Counted from the first letter of the stretch, positions 25,288 through 33,213 are shown. The stretch: DNA of 64,000 bases from Actinacidiphila oryziradicis (GCF_005047355.1 NZ_SUMC01000007.1:1-64000), one strand, 5' to 3'. Program-made: numbers and translations. Notes: generated by a model not told the origin, from the sequence alone.

Positions 25288-25841
25288 GGGGCTCGATCGA
25301 CGGCCTGGGCTCGTCCGCCCCCATCGGCATGATGCTGCCCGCCGTCTTCGCCGACGACGACCTCGCCCAGCGCTTCGTCGCCGGGCTCGACGAGGTGCTC
25401 GCCCCGATCCACAACGTGCTCGACTGCCTGGAGACCTACTTCACCCCGTCGCTGGCCCCCGCCGACTTCACCCGCTGGCTCGGCGACTGGGTCGGCGCCG
25501 AAACCGACGGAGTGGACGGCGTGCCCCTGCTCCGCGCCGCCGTCGCCGCCGCCGCGCGCCTGCACCGCATCCGCGGCACCCGCCAAGGTCTCGCCGAGGC
25601 GATCCGGCTGGCCTTCGGTGTCGAGCCGGAGATCACCGAGAGCGGCGGCGCCGCCTGGAACGCCCGGCCGCTGGGCCCCGTCCCCGGCGAGCGCCGCCCG
25701 CGACTGCACGTCAGTGTGACGCTGCCCGACCCGTCCCCCGCCGACCAGCACCGGCTGGAGAGCCTGGTGGCGGCCGCCCGCCCCGCCCACATGCCCTACA
25801 CGGTCCAGGTGACCGCAGCCGAAAGGACCCCCGGCAGATGA
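25284..25841 (+). CDS. CIS tail protein I-like baseplate component (gp7/Afp12 type)
   Basis: 185 aa from ATG 25284, with a 4-nt overlap with the preceding stop (ATGA). The N-terminal residues SAPIGMMLPAVFADDDLAQR, then FVAGLDEVLAPIHNVLDCLE, and the central RIRGTRQGLAEAIRLAFGVE match the phage tail protein I family found after gpJ-like genes. It is shorter than Afp12 and probably a minimal wedge partner. It ends with a 4-nt overlap with the membrane-protein gene. Confidence 0.9.
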   Translation: MRGSIDGLGSSAPIGMMLPAVFADDDLAQRFVAGLDEVLAPIHNVLDCLETYFTPSLAPADFTRWLGDWVGAETDGVDGVPLLRAAVAAAARLHRIRGTRQGLAEAIRLAFGVEPEITESGGAAWNARPLGPVPGERRPRLHVSVTLPDPSPADQHRLESLVAAARPAHMPYTVQVTAAERTPGR

Positions 25842-27280
25842 GCCCTCAGGCCTCGCAGCCCCCCAACGCCGACCCCGGCACCGAGTCCGTCGAGGGCCGG
25901 GCGCCGGACGAGATCTGCGCCGAGTGCGGTACGCCCCCCACCCCAGGGCAGTCCTTCTGCGAAGGCTGCGGCGCCGTCCTCCGCTGGACCCCGAGCGGTA
26001 CAGGCAGCAGCGGCGTCACTCGCCGCTCCCGAGCCGACCGGTCCGAGGAGACCGACAAGGTCTCGGAGACCGCCAGGACCGCCAGGACCGCCAAGCTCGG
26101 GGACGCCGCCGGGACCACCGGTGCCGAGGCCGAGGCCGACACGGGCAGCACCGCCTACGCCAGGCCCGATACGACTGCCAGGACCGAGGCGTCCCGTGCC
26201 CCGAACCGGGCCCGTGGCCCGGAGCCCGCCCCGGCCCCGCCGGTCCCCGCCCCGCCGGTCCCGGCCCCGGCCGACGAGGATGCCGCCCCCGCCTACGCCG
26301 CCGCCTTCACCTCCACCCCCACCTCCGCCGCCCAGGCACCAGCACCGGCGGACCAGGACCCGGACCCGGACGCGGACACGACGCCGCTCCGCGGCGCCGC
26401 CAACGACCGGGCCCGGGCCCTGCTCATCCCCGTCGCCGACCCGGAACGCCGTACGCCGGAGGCTCCCTCCGTAGCCCCCGTCCTGCCCGGCCGGCCCATC
26501 GCCGCCCGCCCCCTCGTCCAGGGCCCCGCCGCGGTGCCCGACGAGGGCGGCACCCCCTGCCCCTGGTGCGCCACCGGCAACCGGCCCGACCGCCATTTCT
26601 GCCGCCGCTGTGCCATGACCCTGACCGGTCGCCCCGAGGACCCGGCCCGCCGCCCCTGGTGGCGCCGGCTGCGCTTCTTCAACCGGCCCGTGCCGTGGGC
26701 CGGTGAGCGCCCCCGTCTGCGCCGGGGCCTCGGCCGCATCCTGAGCTGGGCAGCCGGCGCCGCCGCCCTCGGCCTTCTCATCACCGGCGCCTTCCAGATC
26801 GGCAACGCCACCCAAGCCGTCCAGGACCACTTCACCAAACGGGCCTCCGTCGCCCCCGACTCCTGGCGCGCCTCCCATTCCTACTCCGGCCATGGCGCCG
26901 CGCTCGCCTTCGACGAACTCAACAACACCTGGTGGGGCCCCGGCGTCGCGCAGTCCGGCGACGGCGAATGGCTGGAGGCCAGCTTCCAGCAGCCCACTCG
27001 TCTCCTCGACCTGATCATCACCCCCGGCGTCTCCACCCGCGCCAGCGACCTCTCCCAATCCGCCCTCCCCCACCTCATCGAAGCCCGCATCACCGGTGCC
27101 GACGGCCGCATCACCACCCGCTTCATCACCCTCGACCGAAGCAGCGGAGGCCAGCGCCGCGCATTCCGCGTCGGCACCGTCAGCTCCGTACGCTTCATCA
27201 TCCGCTCGGCCTACGGCGCCGCCGGCAACAAGCAGGTGGCCATCGCCGAGATCGAGTTCTTCGGCCGTTCCAACGGCTAG
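25838..27280 (+). CDS. CIS-associated bitopic membrane protein: zinc ribbons, one TM, discoidin-like exodomain
   Basis: 480 aa, last gene of the structural arm, ATG overlapping the preceding TGA. Domains in order: a zinc ribbon with C27, C30, C41 and C44; a long acidic/Pro/Ala disordered stretch; a second zinc ribbon near 241-260 (CPWC, CRRC); a basic patch; one TM helix at about 301-322 (WAAGAAALGLLITGAF); and an external F5/8 type C (NADase-type glycan-binding) domain, 340-480, with NNTWWGPGVAQSGDGEWLEA. The N-terminus should be cytoplasmic and the lectin-like domain outside. This architecture fits the membrane factor described for Streptomyces CIS as CisA, thought to dock particles to the membrane. 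I recall that name without checking it against a database. Confidence 0.85.
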   Translation: MSPQASQPPNADPGTESVEGRAPDEICAECGTPPTPGQSFCEGCGAVLRWTPSGTGSSGVTRRSRADRSEETDKVSETARTARTAKLGDAAGTTGAEAEADTGSTAYARPDTTARTEASRAPNRARGPEPAPAPPVPAPPVPAPADEDAAPAYAAAFTSTPTSAAQAPAPADQDPDPDADTTPLRGAANDRARALLIPVADPERRTPEAPSVAPVLPGRPIAARPLVQGPAAVPDEGGTPCPWCATGNRPDRHFCRRCAMTLTGRPEDPARRPWWRRLRFFNRPVPWAGERPRLRRGLGRILSWAAGAAALGLLITGAFQIGNATQAVQDHFTKRASVAPDSWRASHSYSGHGAALAFDELNNTWWGPGVAQSGDGEWLEASFQQPTRLLDLIITPGVSTRASDLSQSALPHLIEARITGADGRITTRFITLDRSSGGQRRAFRVGTVSSVRFIIRSAYGAAGNKQVAIAEIEFFGRSNG

Positions 27281-27360
27281 GTGTATTGACTCGCAGGGTT
27301 GTTGGCGCGGGTGATCGGGGGTTGGCCTCCGAGCAGGGTGTGGCGGCGATGGTGGTTGCA
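27277..27360 (-). pseudogene. C-terminal remnant of an IS481-type transposase
   Basis: The minus-strand frame ending at TAG 27277-27279 reads NHHRRHTLLGGQPPITRANN then PASQYT. This is the usual tail of IS481-family transposases (YNHHRPHxxLGGxPPxxR). Upstream, the similarity is lost within about 30 codons, so only the end of the element survives. Its stop codon lies on the stop codon of the CIS membrane-protein gene, so the element abuts the end of that operon. Confidence 0.7.
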
Positions 27361-27436
27361 CCCTGCTCCGGCCGCAGGGGCCGGGCATTGGCTTCCCCGG
27401 CCCGCACGGCCCGCGCTGAAGCAGGGGTCGCGCTGG

Positions 27437-27821
27437 GCGGGGGAGTTCGGCGGCCGTGACATCGCCGGGCTGCGCCGGGTCTGTGGCATTGAGCTGGTAC
27501 TGAAGGGCCACTTCGGCCCGGTCACCGACGGGCGGGTGCTGACCGAGGCCACCGACGACGTATTCGACACCGGCCGGCAGCACCCCGTCCCGCTGCTGGC
27601 CGGCACCAACCTCGACGAGGGCTCGGTCTACGCCATCCCCGCCGCGTCACGCGAGCTGTCCGCCGGACCCGGCTTCGACGGCCTCTACCCGGCCGGTGAC
27701 GACGGCCAGGCCCGGCGCTCGGGCCGCCGGTTCACCGGAGAGAGCCGCTTCGTCCACCCGGTGTGGCACTGGGCGAGAAACCACCGCCGGACGACCGGCG
27801 CGCCCACCTGGATGTACCGGG
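27437..27821 (+). pseudogene. Internal/C-terminal fragment of a type-B carboxylesterase
   Basis: One frame reads HFGPVTDGRVLTEATDDVF, then HPVPLLAGTNLDEGS, then RFVHPVWHWARNH and APTWMYR. These are the conserved C-terminal blocks of type-B carboxylesterases (gPvvDGxvL; VPLLxGxNxDEG). The N-terminal catalytic Ser region is absent and the frame loses similarity after MYR, so this is a decayed fragment. With the neighbouring IS481 tail it fills 27281-27995, which otherwise shows nothing. Confidence 0.7.
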
Positions 27822-27995
27822 CTACGCCGCGCCAGCGGCCTGCAGCGGCCGGACAGGCCCTGGTCGCCGCCGTACCGCCGCGGGTGCGAAACTGTCTGCC
27901 GGCTTCCGTGCCATTGCGCCGATGAGGCTCTCCCAACTGCTCTGGGGCGTCGAGATGTTGGATCGTTCGAGCAGGTGGGCCGGTATGTTAACCGC

Positions 27996-29378
27996 GTGAT
28001 CCCTAGTGACAGACAGCGGCTGATCGCCGAGCGATACCTGCTCCAGCGACCACTCGGCAGGGGCGGTATGGGTACCGTCTGGCATGCCACGGACCAGTTG
28101 CTCGAACGCGCGGTTGCGGTCAAGGAGCTGAACCTGGGGGATGGCGGTGGGGGCGAGGAGCCCGCCAGACGGCAGCGCCGGGCGATGCGGGAGGCCCGCG
28201 CGATCGCCCGCGTCTCCCACCCCAACGTGGTCGGCGTACACGACCTGGTCCAGTACGAGGACCGGCTCTGGATCGTGATGGAACTCGTGGACGGCCCTTC
28301 CCTCGCCGCCCACCTCGCCACCGCCGGCCCCCTGCCCGTGCCCCGCACCGCCGAGATCGGCCTGCAGCTCCTCGGCGCCCTTGCGGCGGTGCACGCCGCC
28401 GGTGCGCTGCACCGGGACGTGAAGCCCGCCAACATACTGATGCGCCCGGACGGCAGTGTCGTACTCACCGACTTCGGCATCGCCGCCCTGTCCGACGGTG
28501 AGCAGCTGACCTCCACCGGCGCACTGCTCGGTTCCGTCGACTACATGGCTCCTGAACGGCTGCACTCCGAGCCGGCCGGACCGCCCAGTGACCTTTTCTC
28601 GCTGGGCGCCACCTTGTGCGTGCTCGGCTCCGGCCAGTCCCCGTTCGCCCGCCCGGCACCCGCTGCGGTGCTGCACGCCGTGGCGTACGAGCACCCGCAG
28701 ATCCCGGACCGGCTGGGCCCGCTGCGTCCGCTCGTCGAGAGTCTGCTGAGCAAGAACCCGGCGGACCGCCCCTCCTCGTCCGACGCGGCCGCCGTCCTGC
28801 GGCCGATGGCCGTCCCGGCCTCGCCGGCCTACACCAGAACCCTCACGGCCCAGATCCTCCCCACCTCCCCGCCCCGCCCACGACGCCGGCGCTGGCTGCG
28901 CTGGGCGGTGCCGACGGCCGCCGTGCTGCTGGCGGGCTCCGTCACCGTCGGGTTCCTGTCGGCCCGTACGCCGGTCCGGTCCCGAAAGGTGACGGTCTCG
29001 GCGCTGACGACCTGGCGACTGGTCGACCTGCCCATTCACAAGGGCGACCGGGTCAGCGTGCGCTACCTCTCCGGCACCTGGACGGTGGACAGCAAGCGGC
29101 CCCGCTCCGGCCCCGAAGGGTTCAGCAGCCCGCAGGACGCAGCCGTGACGGCCATCGCGGGGGGCTGCAAGGTGAATCCCGATGTGCCGTTCGCCGCCTT
29201 GCTGGCCCGGTTCTCGTACGAGAAGCCGGGCTCGAACCACAGCCTCCAGCAGCACCAGTGGGCCTACACCGCCGCCGCTGCCGGGCGGCTGGCGCTGCGC
29301 ATCAACGACGGCGACGGCTGTCTGGCGGACAACGCGGGCACCGTCACCGTCCAGGTACGGGTCACCCCTTCATCGTGA
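27996..29378 (+). CDS. Receptor-like Ser/Thr protein kinase with LecA-like extracellular domain
   Basis: 460 aa from GTG 27996 (VIPSDRQRL); the start is the last one before the kinase fold and no clear ribosome binding site is seen. Kinase motifs: GRGGMGTV at 21-28, catalytic K43, HRDVKPAN at 139-146, DFG at 159-161, APE at 185-187. A juxtamembrane Arg cluster and one TM helix (about 300-322) follow. The exterior domain, 330-460, has the pattern of the PA-IL/LecA lectin fold: HKGDRVSVRYLSGTWTVDS, then PFAALLARFSYEKPGSN, then LRINDGDGCLADNAGTVTV. It should act at the membrane as a sensor of a ligand outside, possibly a sugar. Standard actinobacterial kinases use PASTA or NHL sensors instead. 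It follows the CIS locus but is separated from it by decayed DNA. Confidence 0.85.
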   Translation: MIPSDRQRLIAERYLLQRPLGRGGMGTVWHATDQLLERAVAVKELNLGDGGGGEEPARRQRRAMREARAIARVSHPNVVGVHDLVQYEDRLWIVMELVDGPSLAAHLATAGPLPVPRTAEIGLQLLGALAAVHAAGALHRDVKPANILMRPDGSVVLTDFGIAALSDGEQLTSTGALLGSVDYMAPERLHSEPAGPPSDLFSLGATLCVLGSGQSPFARPAPAAVLHAVAYEHPQIPDRLGPLRPLVESLLSKNPADRPSSSDAAAVLRPMAVPASPAYTRTLTAQILPTSPPRPRRRRWLRWAVPTAAVLLAGSVTVGFLSARTPVRSRKVTVSALTTWRLVDLPIHKGDRVSVRYLSGTWTVDSKRPRSGPEGFSSPQDAAVTAIAGGCKVNPDVPFAALLARFSYEKPGSNHSLQQHQWAYTAAAAGRLALRINDGDGCLADNAGTVTVQVRVTPSS

Positions 29379-29577
29379 GGCGTGAAGCGATGACGGTCCG
29401 GCCGGGTGGAAATCTATCGCGGCCACGGTAGACATCTCTGTTTGCCGGGGTTAGTGTTTTGCTTGTAGCCAGGACAGCGAGTGAGGCGCGGCAGAGACGA
29501 ATCACCGCGCAGTCCCGCAGTCCCAGCAGTAACAAGGCTGACGACAAGGATCAAGGAGGCAGACGCCATCAGGACCG

Positions 29578-29603
29578 CCCGGGCGGGAGAGAGCCCGCCC
29601 GGG
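29578..29603 (+). promoter_or_regulatory. 10-bp GC hairpin in the leader of the MerR-type gene
   Basis: CCCGGGCGGG (29578-29587) and CCCGCCCGGG (29594-29603) pair perfectly around an AGAGAG loop. It sits just after an AAGGAGG sequence (29553-29559). The stretch 29379-29794 has no confident gene; it holds this hairpin and the 32-bp palindrome listed separately. It may be an attenuator or a terminator for the kinase transcript. Confidence 0.45.
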
Positions 29604-29736
29604 TACCGCAGGCCCCCGAAATGGGAGGTGGTCCCCGGTCATACATACGCGATCCCCGCACTTCCGCCCATCCCCCAGGCGGTTGTGCGGACGCAGAGAG
29701 CCGGCGCAGTAGGCCGGCTGATGGTGCTGATTCCTC

Positions 29737-29768
29737 GGGGCTCTGGTGTCGTACGACACCAGAGCCCC
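29737..29768. promoter_or_regulatory. Perfect 32-bp palindrome upstream of the MerR-type gene
   Basis: The left half is GGGGCTCTGGTGTCGT and the right half its exact reverse complement; symmetry breaks at 29736/29769. It can form a 14-bp stem with a GTAC loop, or be a large dimeric operator. Its distance from the GTG start (27 nt) would suit a repressor site or a leader hairpin. A MerR-type protein normally binds a shorter dyad between -35 and -10, so the function is open. Confidence 0.6.
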
Positions 29769-29794
29769 TCGACGCGTTCTACAACGAGGTGCAA

Positions 29795-30142
29795 GTGACC
29801 GCAGAAACCAATCCCAGCCCCAAGGACCGTCTTGATGATGACGACTACCCCGCCTACACCATGGGCCGCGCCGCCGAAATGCTCGGCACCACGCCTGCCT
29901 TCCTGCGGGCCATCGGCGAGGCCCGCCTGATCACTCCCCTGCGCTCGGAGGGCGGCCACCGCCGCTACTCCCGCTACCAGCTGCGAATAGCCGCGCGGGC
30001 CCGCGAGCTGGTCGACGGGGGCACCCCGGTGGACGCCGCGTGCCGCATCGTCATCCTCGAAGACCAGCTCGAAGAGGCCAAGCGCATCAACGCAGAACTG
30101 CGCCGCCCCGCCACCAAGCCCCGCCCCAGGACTGACGCCTGA
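29795..30142 (+). CDS. MerR-type helix-turn-helix regulator
   Basis: 115 aa from GTG 29795, with GAGG 5 nt upstream (VTAETNPSPKDR). The domain YTMGRAAEMLGTTPAFLRAI followed by GGHRRYSRYQLRIAARAREL is a winged MerR-type DNA-binding domain. The C-terminal helix ILEDQLEEAKRINAELRR is a dimerisation coiled coil. There is no cysteine or ligand domain, as in the small MerR-like proteins common in Streptomyces. The start codon overlaps the stop (TGA 29796-29798) of a frame open since 29481, which contains the palindrome; that frame has no recognisable product. Confidence 0.85.
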   Translation: MTAETNPSPKDRLDDDDYPAYTMGRAAEMLGTTPAFLRAIGEARLITPLRSEGGHRRYSRYQLRIAARARELVDGGTPVDAACRIVILEDQLEEAKRINAELRRPATKPRPRTDA

Positions 30143-30152
30143 CGCCTGGCGC

Positions 30153-30548
30153 TCAGAGCGGCTGGGGGCGGCCGAACAGCAGATCGTAGCCCGGGGGAAG
30201 CTGGAGGAGAACGCGGCCCATCAGTTCCTCGTCGGCAGCGTCGGCCACGACACTGAGCACCGCGCTGACGTCCCATTTCGCGGTCTCTTCGGTGGCTCCT
30301 TCGATCCATGCCGCTGTCGCCCGCACGAACCGTTCGGGGGAGAGCGGCTCTGGTGCCGGGAGCGGGTTGAGAAGTACCAGCGCGTACGTCTCGGGAAGCC
30401 GTGCGGCCAGCTCCGCTCTCTCAGAACCCACTATGTGCGCGCCCAGGAGTCCGAGCACGACGCGACCCGCCCGCTCGGCTTCCTCCGGCGAGGAGTATTC
30501 GCCCCGTTCCTGGACCGCTGCCAGGAACGCGTCCCATCTCATCACCAT
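30153..30548 (-). CDS. DUF2267 family protein
   Basis: 131 aa from ATG 30548, chosen because AAGGGG lies 6 nt upstream; the open frame reaches back to 30719, but that extension is Cys/Pro-rich and overlaps the TetR promoter region. The protein is helical with the DUF2267 pattern (RAGRVVLGLLGAHIVGSERAE; LAARLPETYALVLLN; EELMGRVLLQLPPGYDLLFG). The family is soluble, of unknown biochemical function and often stress-related by context. It faces the MerR-type gene convergently with only 10 nt between stops. Confidence 0.85.
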   Translation of the reverse strand: MVMRWDAFLAAVQERGEYSSPEEAERAGRVVLGLLGAHIVGSERAELAARLPETYALVLLNPLPAPEPLSPERFVRATAAWIEGATEETAKWDVSAVLSVVADAADEELMGRVLLQLPPGYDLLFGRPQPL

Positions 30549-30806
30549 GCCGGACCCCTTTCGGGTCTGTGCCGCTTCCGGGCAGTGCTCCGGTCGCGGG
30601 CCGGGGGCGCCGGGCCAGGACCCCGCCCTGCAAGCGGATGGTTCAGCTGCGGAGCTGCCTGGGGTTGTTGCCACCACTGACTTATATAACTCCCAGCAGC
30701 AAACTTGACAAGTCTCCACTCAGGTTGGGCGTGTTGCGGAACGGCCGGCGCGGATCGCCATATCGACCGGAGCGCCGGGCGACTGGGATCCACCGGCACG
30801 GTAAAG

Positions 30807-30821
30807 TTAGCGAACGGTAGC
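30807..30821. promoter_or_regulatory. Candidate TetR operator
   Basis: TTAGCGAACGGTAGC, 30 nt upstream of the TetR gene, has the TTAGCGAACGnTA form common in operators of TetR regulators of fatty-acid metabolism in actinobacteria. Its symmetry is imperfect. Autoregulation is inferred from position. Confidence 0.4.
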
Positions 30822-30851
30822 TCAATGCATCGGACCGGAGGGCGGCGGGTT

Positions 30852-31532
30852 ATGGCGGACGCGGTCGCTGACCTGCGTGAGGACGGGCACACCGACTGGC
30901 GCGAGTACGGGCCGTTGGCGCTGCCGCCGATCCTCGCCTGTGCGCTGGACCTCATCGCGGAGCGGGGCTATCACGCTACGTCCGTACGCGACCTGGCCCG
31001 CCGGGTGGGTGTCACCGTGCCGGCGCTGTACTACCACTACGAGAACAAGCAGGCGATCCTTGTCGAACTGCTGATGGGCTCGATGGGCTCGGCGCTCGGC
31101 CGGTGCCGCACCGCTGTCGCGGAGGCCGGACACGATCCGGTGGACCGCTTCTCCGCGCTGGTCGAGTGCGTGGTGCTGTTCATGACCCACCGGGCCTCGC
31201 TCGCCATCCTGGACACCGAGCTCCGCAGCCTGGAGCCTGCCAACCGGGAGCGGTTTGTTGCCGCCCGCGACGAGCTGGAGGCACTGATGCGGCGCACCGT
31301 GCTCGAAGGCGTCGAGGCGGGCGACTTCACCACTCCCTACCCGACGGACGCCGGCCGTGCGGTGCTGGTGATGTGCCAGGCGGTGGCCCAGTGGTACCGC
31401 CCGGACGGCCCGCTGGACGCCCAGCAGGTCGCGGAGCGCTACGTCGCCATCGCCCTGGCCAGTGTGGGCCACCGGTCGCGTCCCGACGACAAGCGTCGCC
31501 CGGCCCGGAGCGCGGCGACTGCGGCTCGCTGA
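30852..31532 (+). CDS. TetR family transcriptional regulator
   Basis: 226 aa from ATG 30852, with GGAGGGC about 10 nt upstream. The HTH is SVRDLARRVGVTVPALYYHYENKQAILVEL at residues about 42-71, a very typical TetR recognition helix. The C-terminus (VVLFMTHRASLAILDTELRSL, then MCQAVAQWYRPDGPLDA) resembles TetR_C of acyl-CoA-responsive regulators. No enzyme gene lies next to it, so its targets are probably elsewhere. A candidate operator lies just upstream. Confidence 0.9.
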   Translation: MADAVADLREDGHTDWREYGPLALPPILACALDLIAERGYHATSVRDLARRVGVTVPALYYHYENKQAILVELLMGSMGSALGRCRTAVAEAGHDPVDRFSALVECVVLFMTHRASLAILDTELRSLEPANRERFVAARDELEALMRRTVLEGVEAGDFTTPYPTDAGRAVLVMCQAVAQWYRPDGPLDAQQVAERYVAIALASVGHRSRPDDKRRPARSAATAAR

Positions 31533-31638
31533 GCCGAGGAGAAATCGCTCGCGCTCGCGCGGCGCGGAAGGCCGGGCCGGTGAGAAGGATGACCGGGGCT
31601 GTTGCAGTGACAGAAGCGTGGGCGCGCCAAGCCGCCCG

Positions 31639-32556
31639 CTACCGGCCGTGGTTGTCCGCCGGGCCGCCCGTGTCCGCGGGGGTTGTCTCGCCTCCCGCGC
31701 AGGCGAGTACGTCGCTGACAATGGCGCACGCCTCGGCGGCCTGCGGCCCTTGGACCGCCAGCATGGGGCTGCTGCCATCGGACCGGCTGTCGGGCAGGGC
31801 GGTCAACTGGTCGTCGCCCGACTCGCTGATGGACATCTCCCGGACATCGCTCGAGTACGGCGATACTTCCGCCCACGCCGTTCCACAGGACGCACTGAAC
31901 CGCAGCTGGAGGGACCGTCCCGCCACGTGAATCGTGTCTTCTGTGCGCGCATCCTGTTCGCAGTCAAAGTGATTGGGGTACTGCCCCTGGCAGCTCAGCC
32001 CCCGGCAGATCGCGGAGGCGGTGGAGTCGGCCGGTCGTGGCGGGGGTTGGTGGTGCCCGGCGGCCGAGCCCGCGGATCTCCTCCGCGATGACGCATTGTC
32101 GTCCGCCCAGATCGCGAAGACCGTGGCCGGCAGGGCAAGCAGAGCCGCCCCGATCACGGCGACCAAAGCGTTGCGTCGTGCGTGCCACCGCCGCGAGGTC
32201 ACCGAGGTCACCGAAGTCACCGAGGGCTCCGAGGGCTCCGAGGGCTCCGGGGCCGGCGGGGCCGTGGGCTGCGGAAGGCCGTCGGTGGGGGCGGTCCAAG
32301 CCCGCTGCGCCAGGCCCCACAACCCCATGAGCCGGGCGGCGTCCGCACCCGCGAGCACTCCGAGCGCCTCGACGGCCTGCCGCGGTGGGAACTTGTCGCC
32401 GCTGAGATAGCGGTGCCATGCGGACTTGCTGTACGGAGTGCTCTCGGCCAGCTCGACCAAGCTAAGCCCGGTGCGCAACTTCAAGCGCCGCAGCTGCTCC
32501 ACCAAGAGGCGAACATCGGGGTGCAGCGATTCGGACAGCGGCTGCCAACGGCTCAT
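31639..32556 (-). CDS. XRE-HTH membrane regulator with DUF2690 exodomain
   Basis: 305 aa. The N-terminal HTH (LRRLKLRTGLSLVELAEST, then PYSKSAWHRYLSGDKFPP) is of the helix_turn_helix 'regulatory' type. An EPSEPSEPSVTSVTSVTS linker and a TM helix at about residues 130-150 (ALVAVIGAALLALPATVFAIW) follow. The exterior domain has CRGLSCQGQYPNHFDCEQDA and FSASCGTAWAEVS, the DUF2690 pattern with probable disulphides. It is thus a one-component membrane regulator. It is divergent from the I36-type inhibitor gene, with tandem GGGACRTCCC sites between them. Confidence 0.85.
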   Translation of the reverse strand: MSRWQPLSESLHPDVRLLVEQLRRLKLRTGLSLVELAESTPYSKSAWHRYLSGDKFPPRQAVEALGVLAGADAARLMGLWGLAQRAWTAPTDGLPQPTAPPAPEPSEPSEPSVTSVTSVTSRRWHARRNALVAVIGAALLALPATVFAIWADDNASSRRRSAGSAAGHHQPPPRPADSTASAICRGLSCQGQYPNHFDCEQDARTEDTIHVAGRSLQLRFSASCGTAWAEVSPYSSDVREMSISESGDDQLTALPDSRSDGSSPMLAVQGPQAAEACAIVSDVLACAGGETTPADTGGPADNHGR

Positions 32557-32589
32557 ATCCCATCCCTGTACCTAATCTGCCGATCCTGT

Positions 32590-32624
32590 GGGACATCCCC
32601 GCACGGTGCGAGCTGGGACGTCCC
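32590..32624. promoter_or_regulatory. Two GGGACRTCCC palindromic sites, 25 bp apart
   Basis: GGGACATCCC (32590-32599) and GGGACGTCCC (32615-32624) are same-phase palindromic decamers; the outer bases also form GTGGGAC/GTCCCAC. They lie in the 172-bp divergent region between the XRE/DUF2690 gene and the secreted inhibitor gene. They are plausible operators for the XRE protein, controlling itself and its neighbour. No protein binding is proven. Confidence 0.5.
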
Positions 32625-32728
32625 ACTTCTTTCCCTGAAACGTCGTGATATGTACCCCGATGTGTCGGCGTGGCAAAGCTCAACTCCGGAGGGATCACCC
32701 CCTAGAACCGAAAGGAGCATGGGACACC

Positions 32729-33202
32729 ATGTCGATTTTCAAACGCCTGGCCGTCTTCGCCGCAGCGGTCGCCGCCGTTGTCGGGCTTTCCGGGAGCAGC
32801 GCGACCGCCGCGGCTCCGCCCCCGGGGCACCACGCCGCCGCCCACCATGCGACGTACCACCGGCACGCCGGCACGACACGTTTCGCGGTGCGGCACCACC
32901 ACCACGCCAGGAAGCACGGGCCGCTCGGGTGCCCCGCCGGAGCGCTGTGCGCGTTCACCGGCGCCAAGTACACCGGCCACCTGGCCTGGGTCGCCCATTC
33001 GCATTCCAACCTGCGCCACGCGTACACCTTCCAGCACGTGAAGTCGCTTTACAACAACTCCCGGTGCCGCAGCGTCACCACCTACTCCCACACCCACTAC
33101 CGCGGACGCCCGCTGACCCTGCGCCACGGCACGGGCGTTCGGCACCTGAGGCCGCACTTCCTCCGTCGTCACATCGACTCCGTGCGCTGGCACCACTGCT
33201 GA
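32729..33202 (+). CDS. Secreted peptidase-inhibitor I36 (SMI)-like protein
   Basis: 157 aa, ATG after AAAGGAG. A signal peptide (KRLAVFAAAVAAVVGLSGSSATAAA) is followed by a His-rich, positively charged segment. The mature domain begins CPAGALCAFTGAKYTGHLAW and ends in RHIDSVRWHHC, the four-Cys crystallin-like I36 fold of Streptomyces metalloproteinase inhibitors. Exported. The unusually high His content (more than 20) could bind metal ions. Confidence 0.8.
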   Translation: MSIFKRLAVFAAAVAAVVGLSGSSATAAAPPPGHHAAAHHATYHRHAGTTRFAVRHHHHARKHGPLGCPAGALCAFTGAKYTGHLAWVAHSHSNLRHAYTFQHVKSLYNNSRCRSVTTYSHTHYRGRPLTLRHGTGVRHLRPHFLRRHIDSVRWHHC

Positions 33203-33213
33203 CCCCCACCCGG

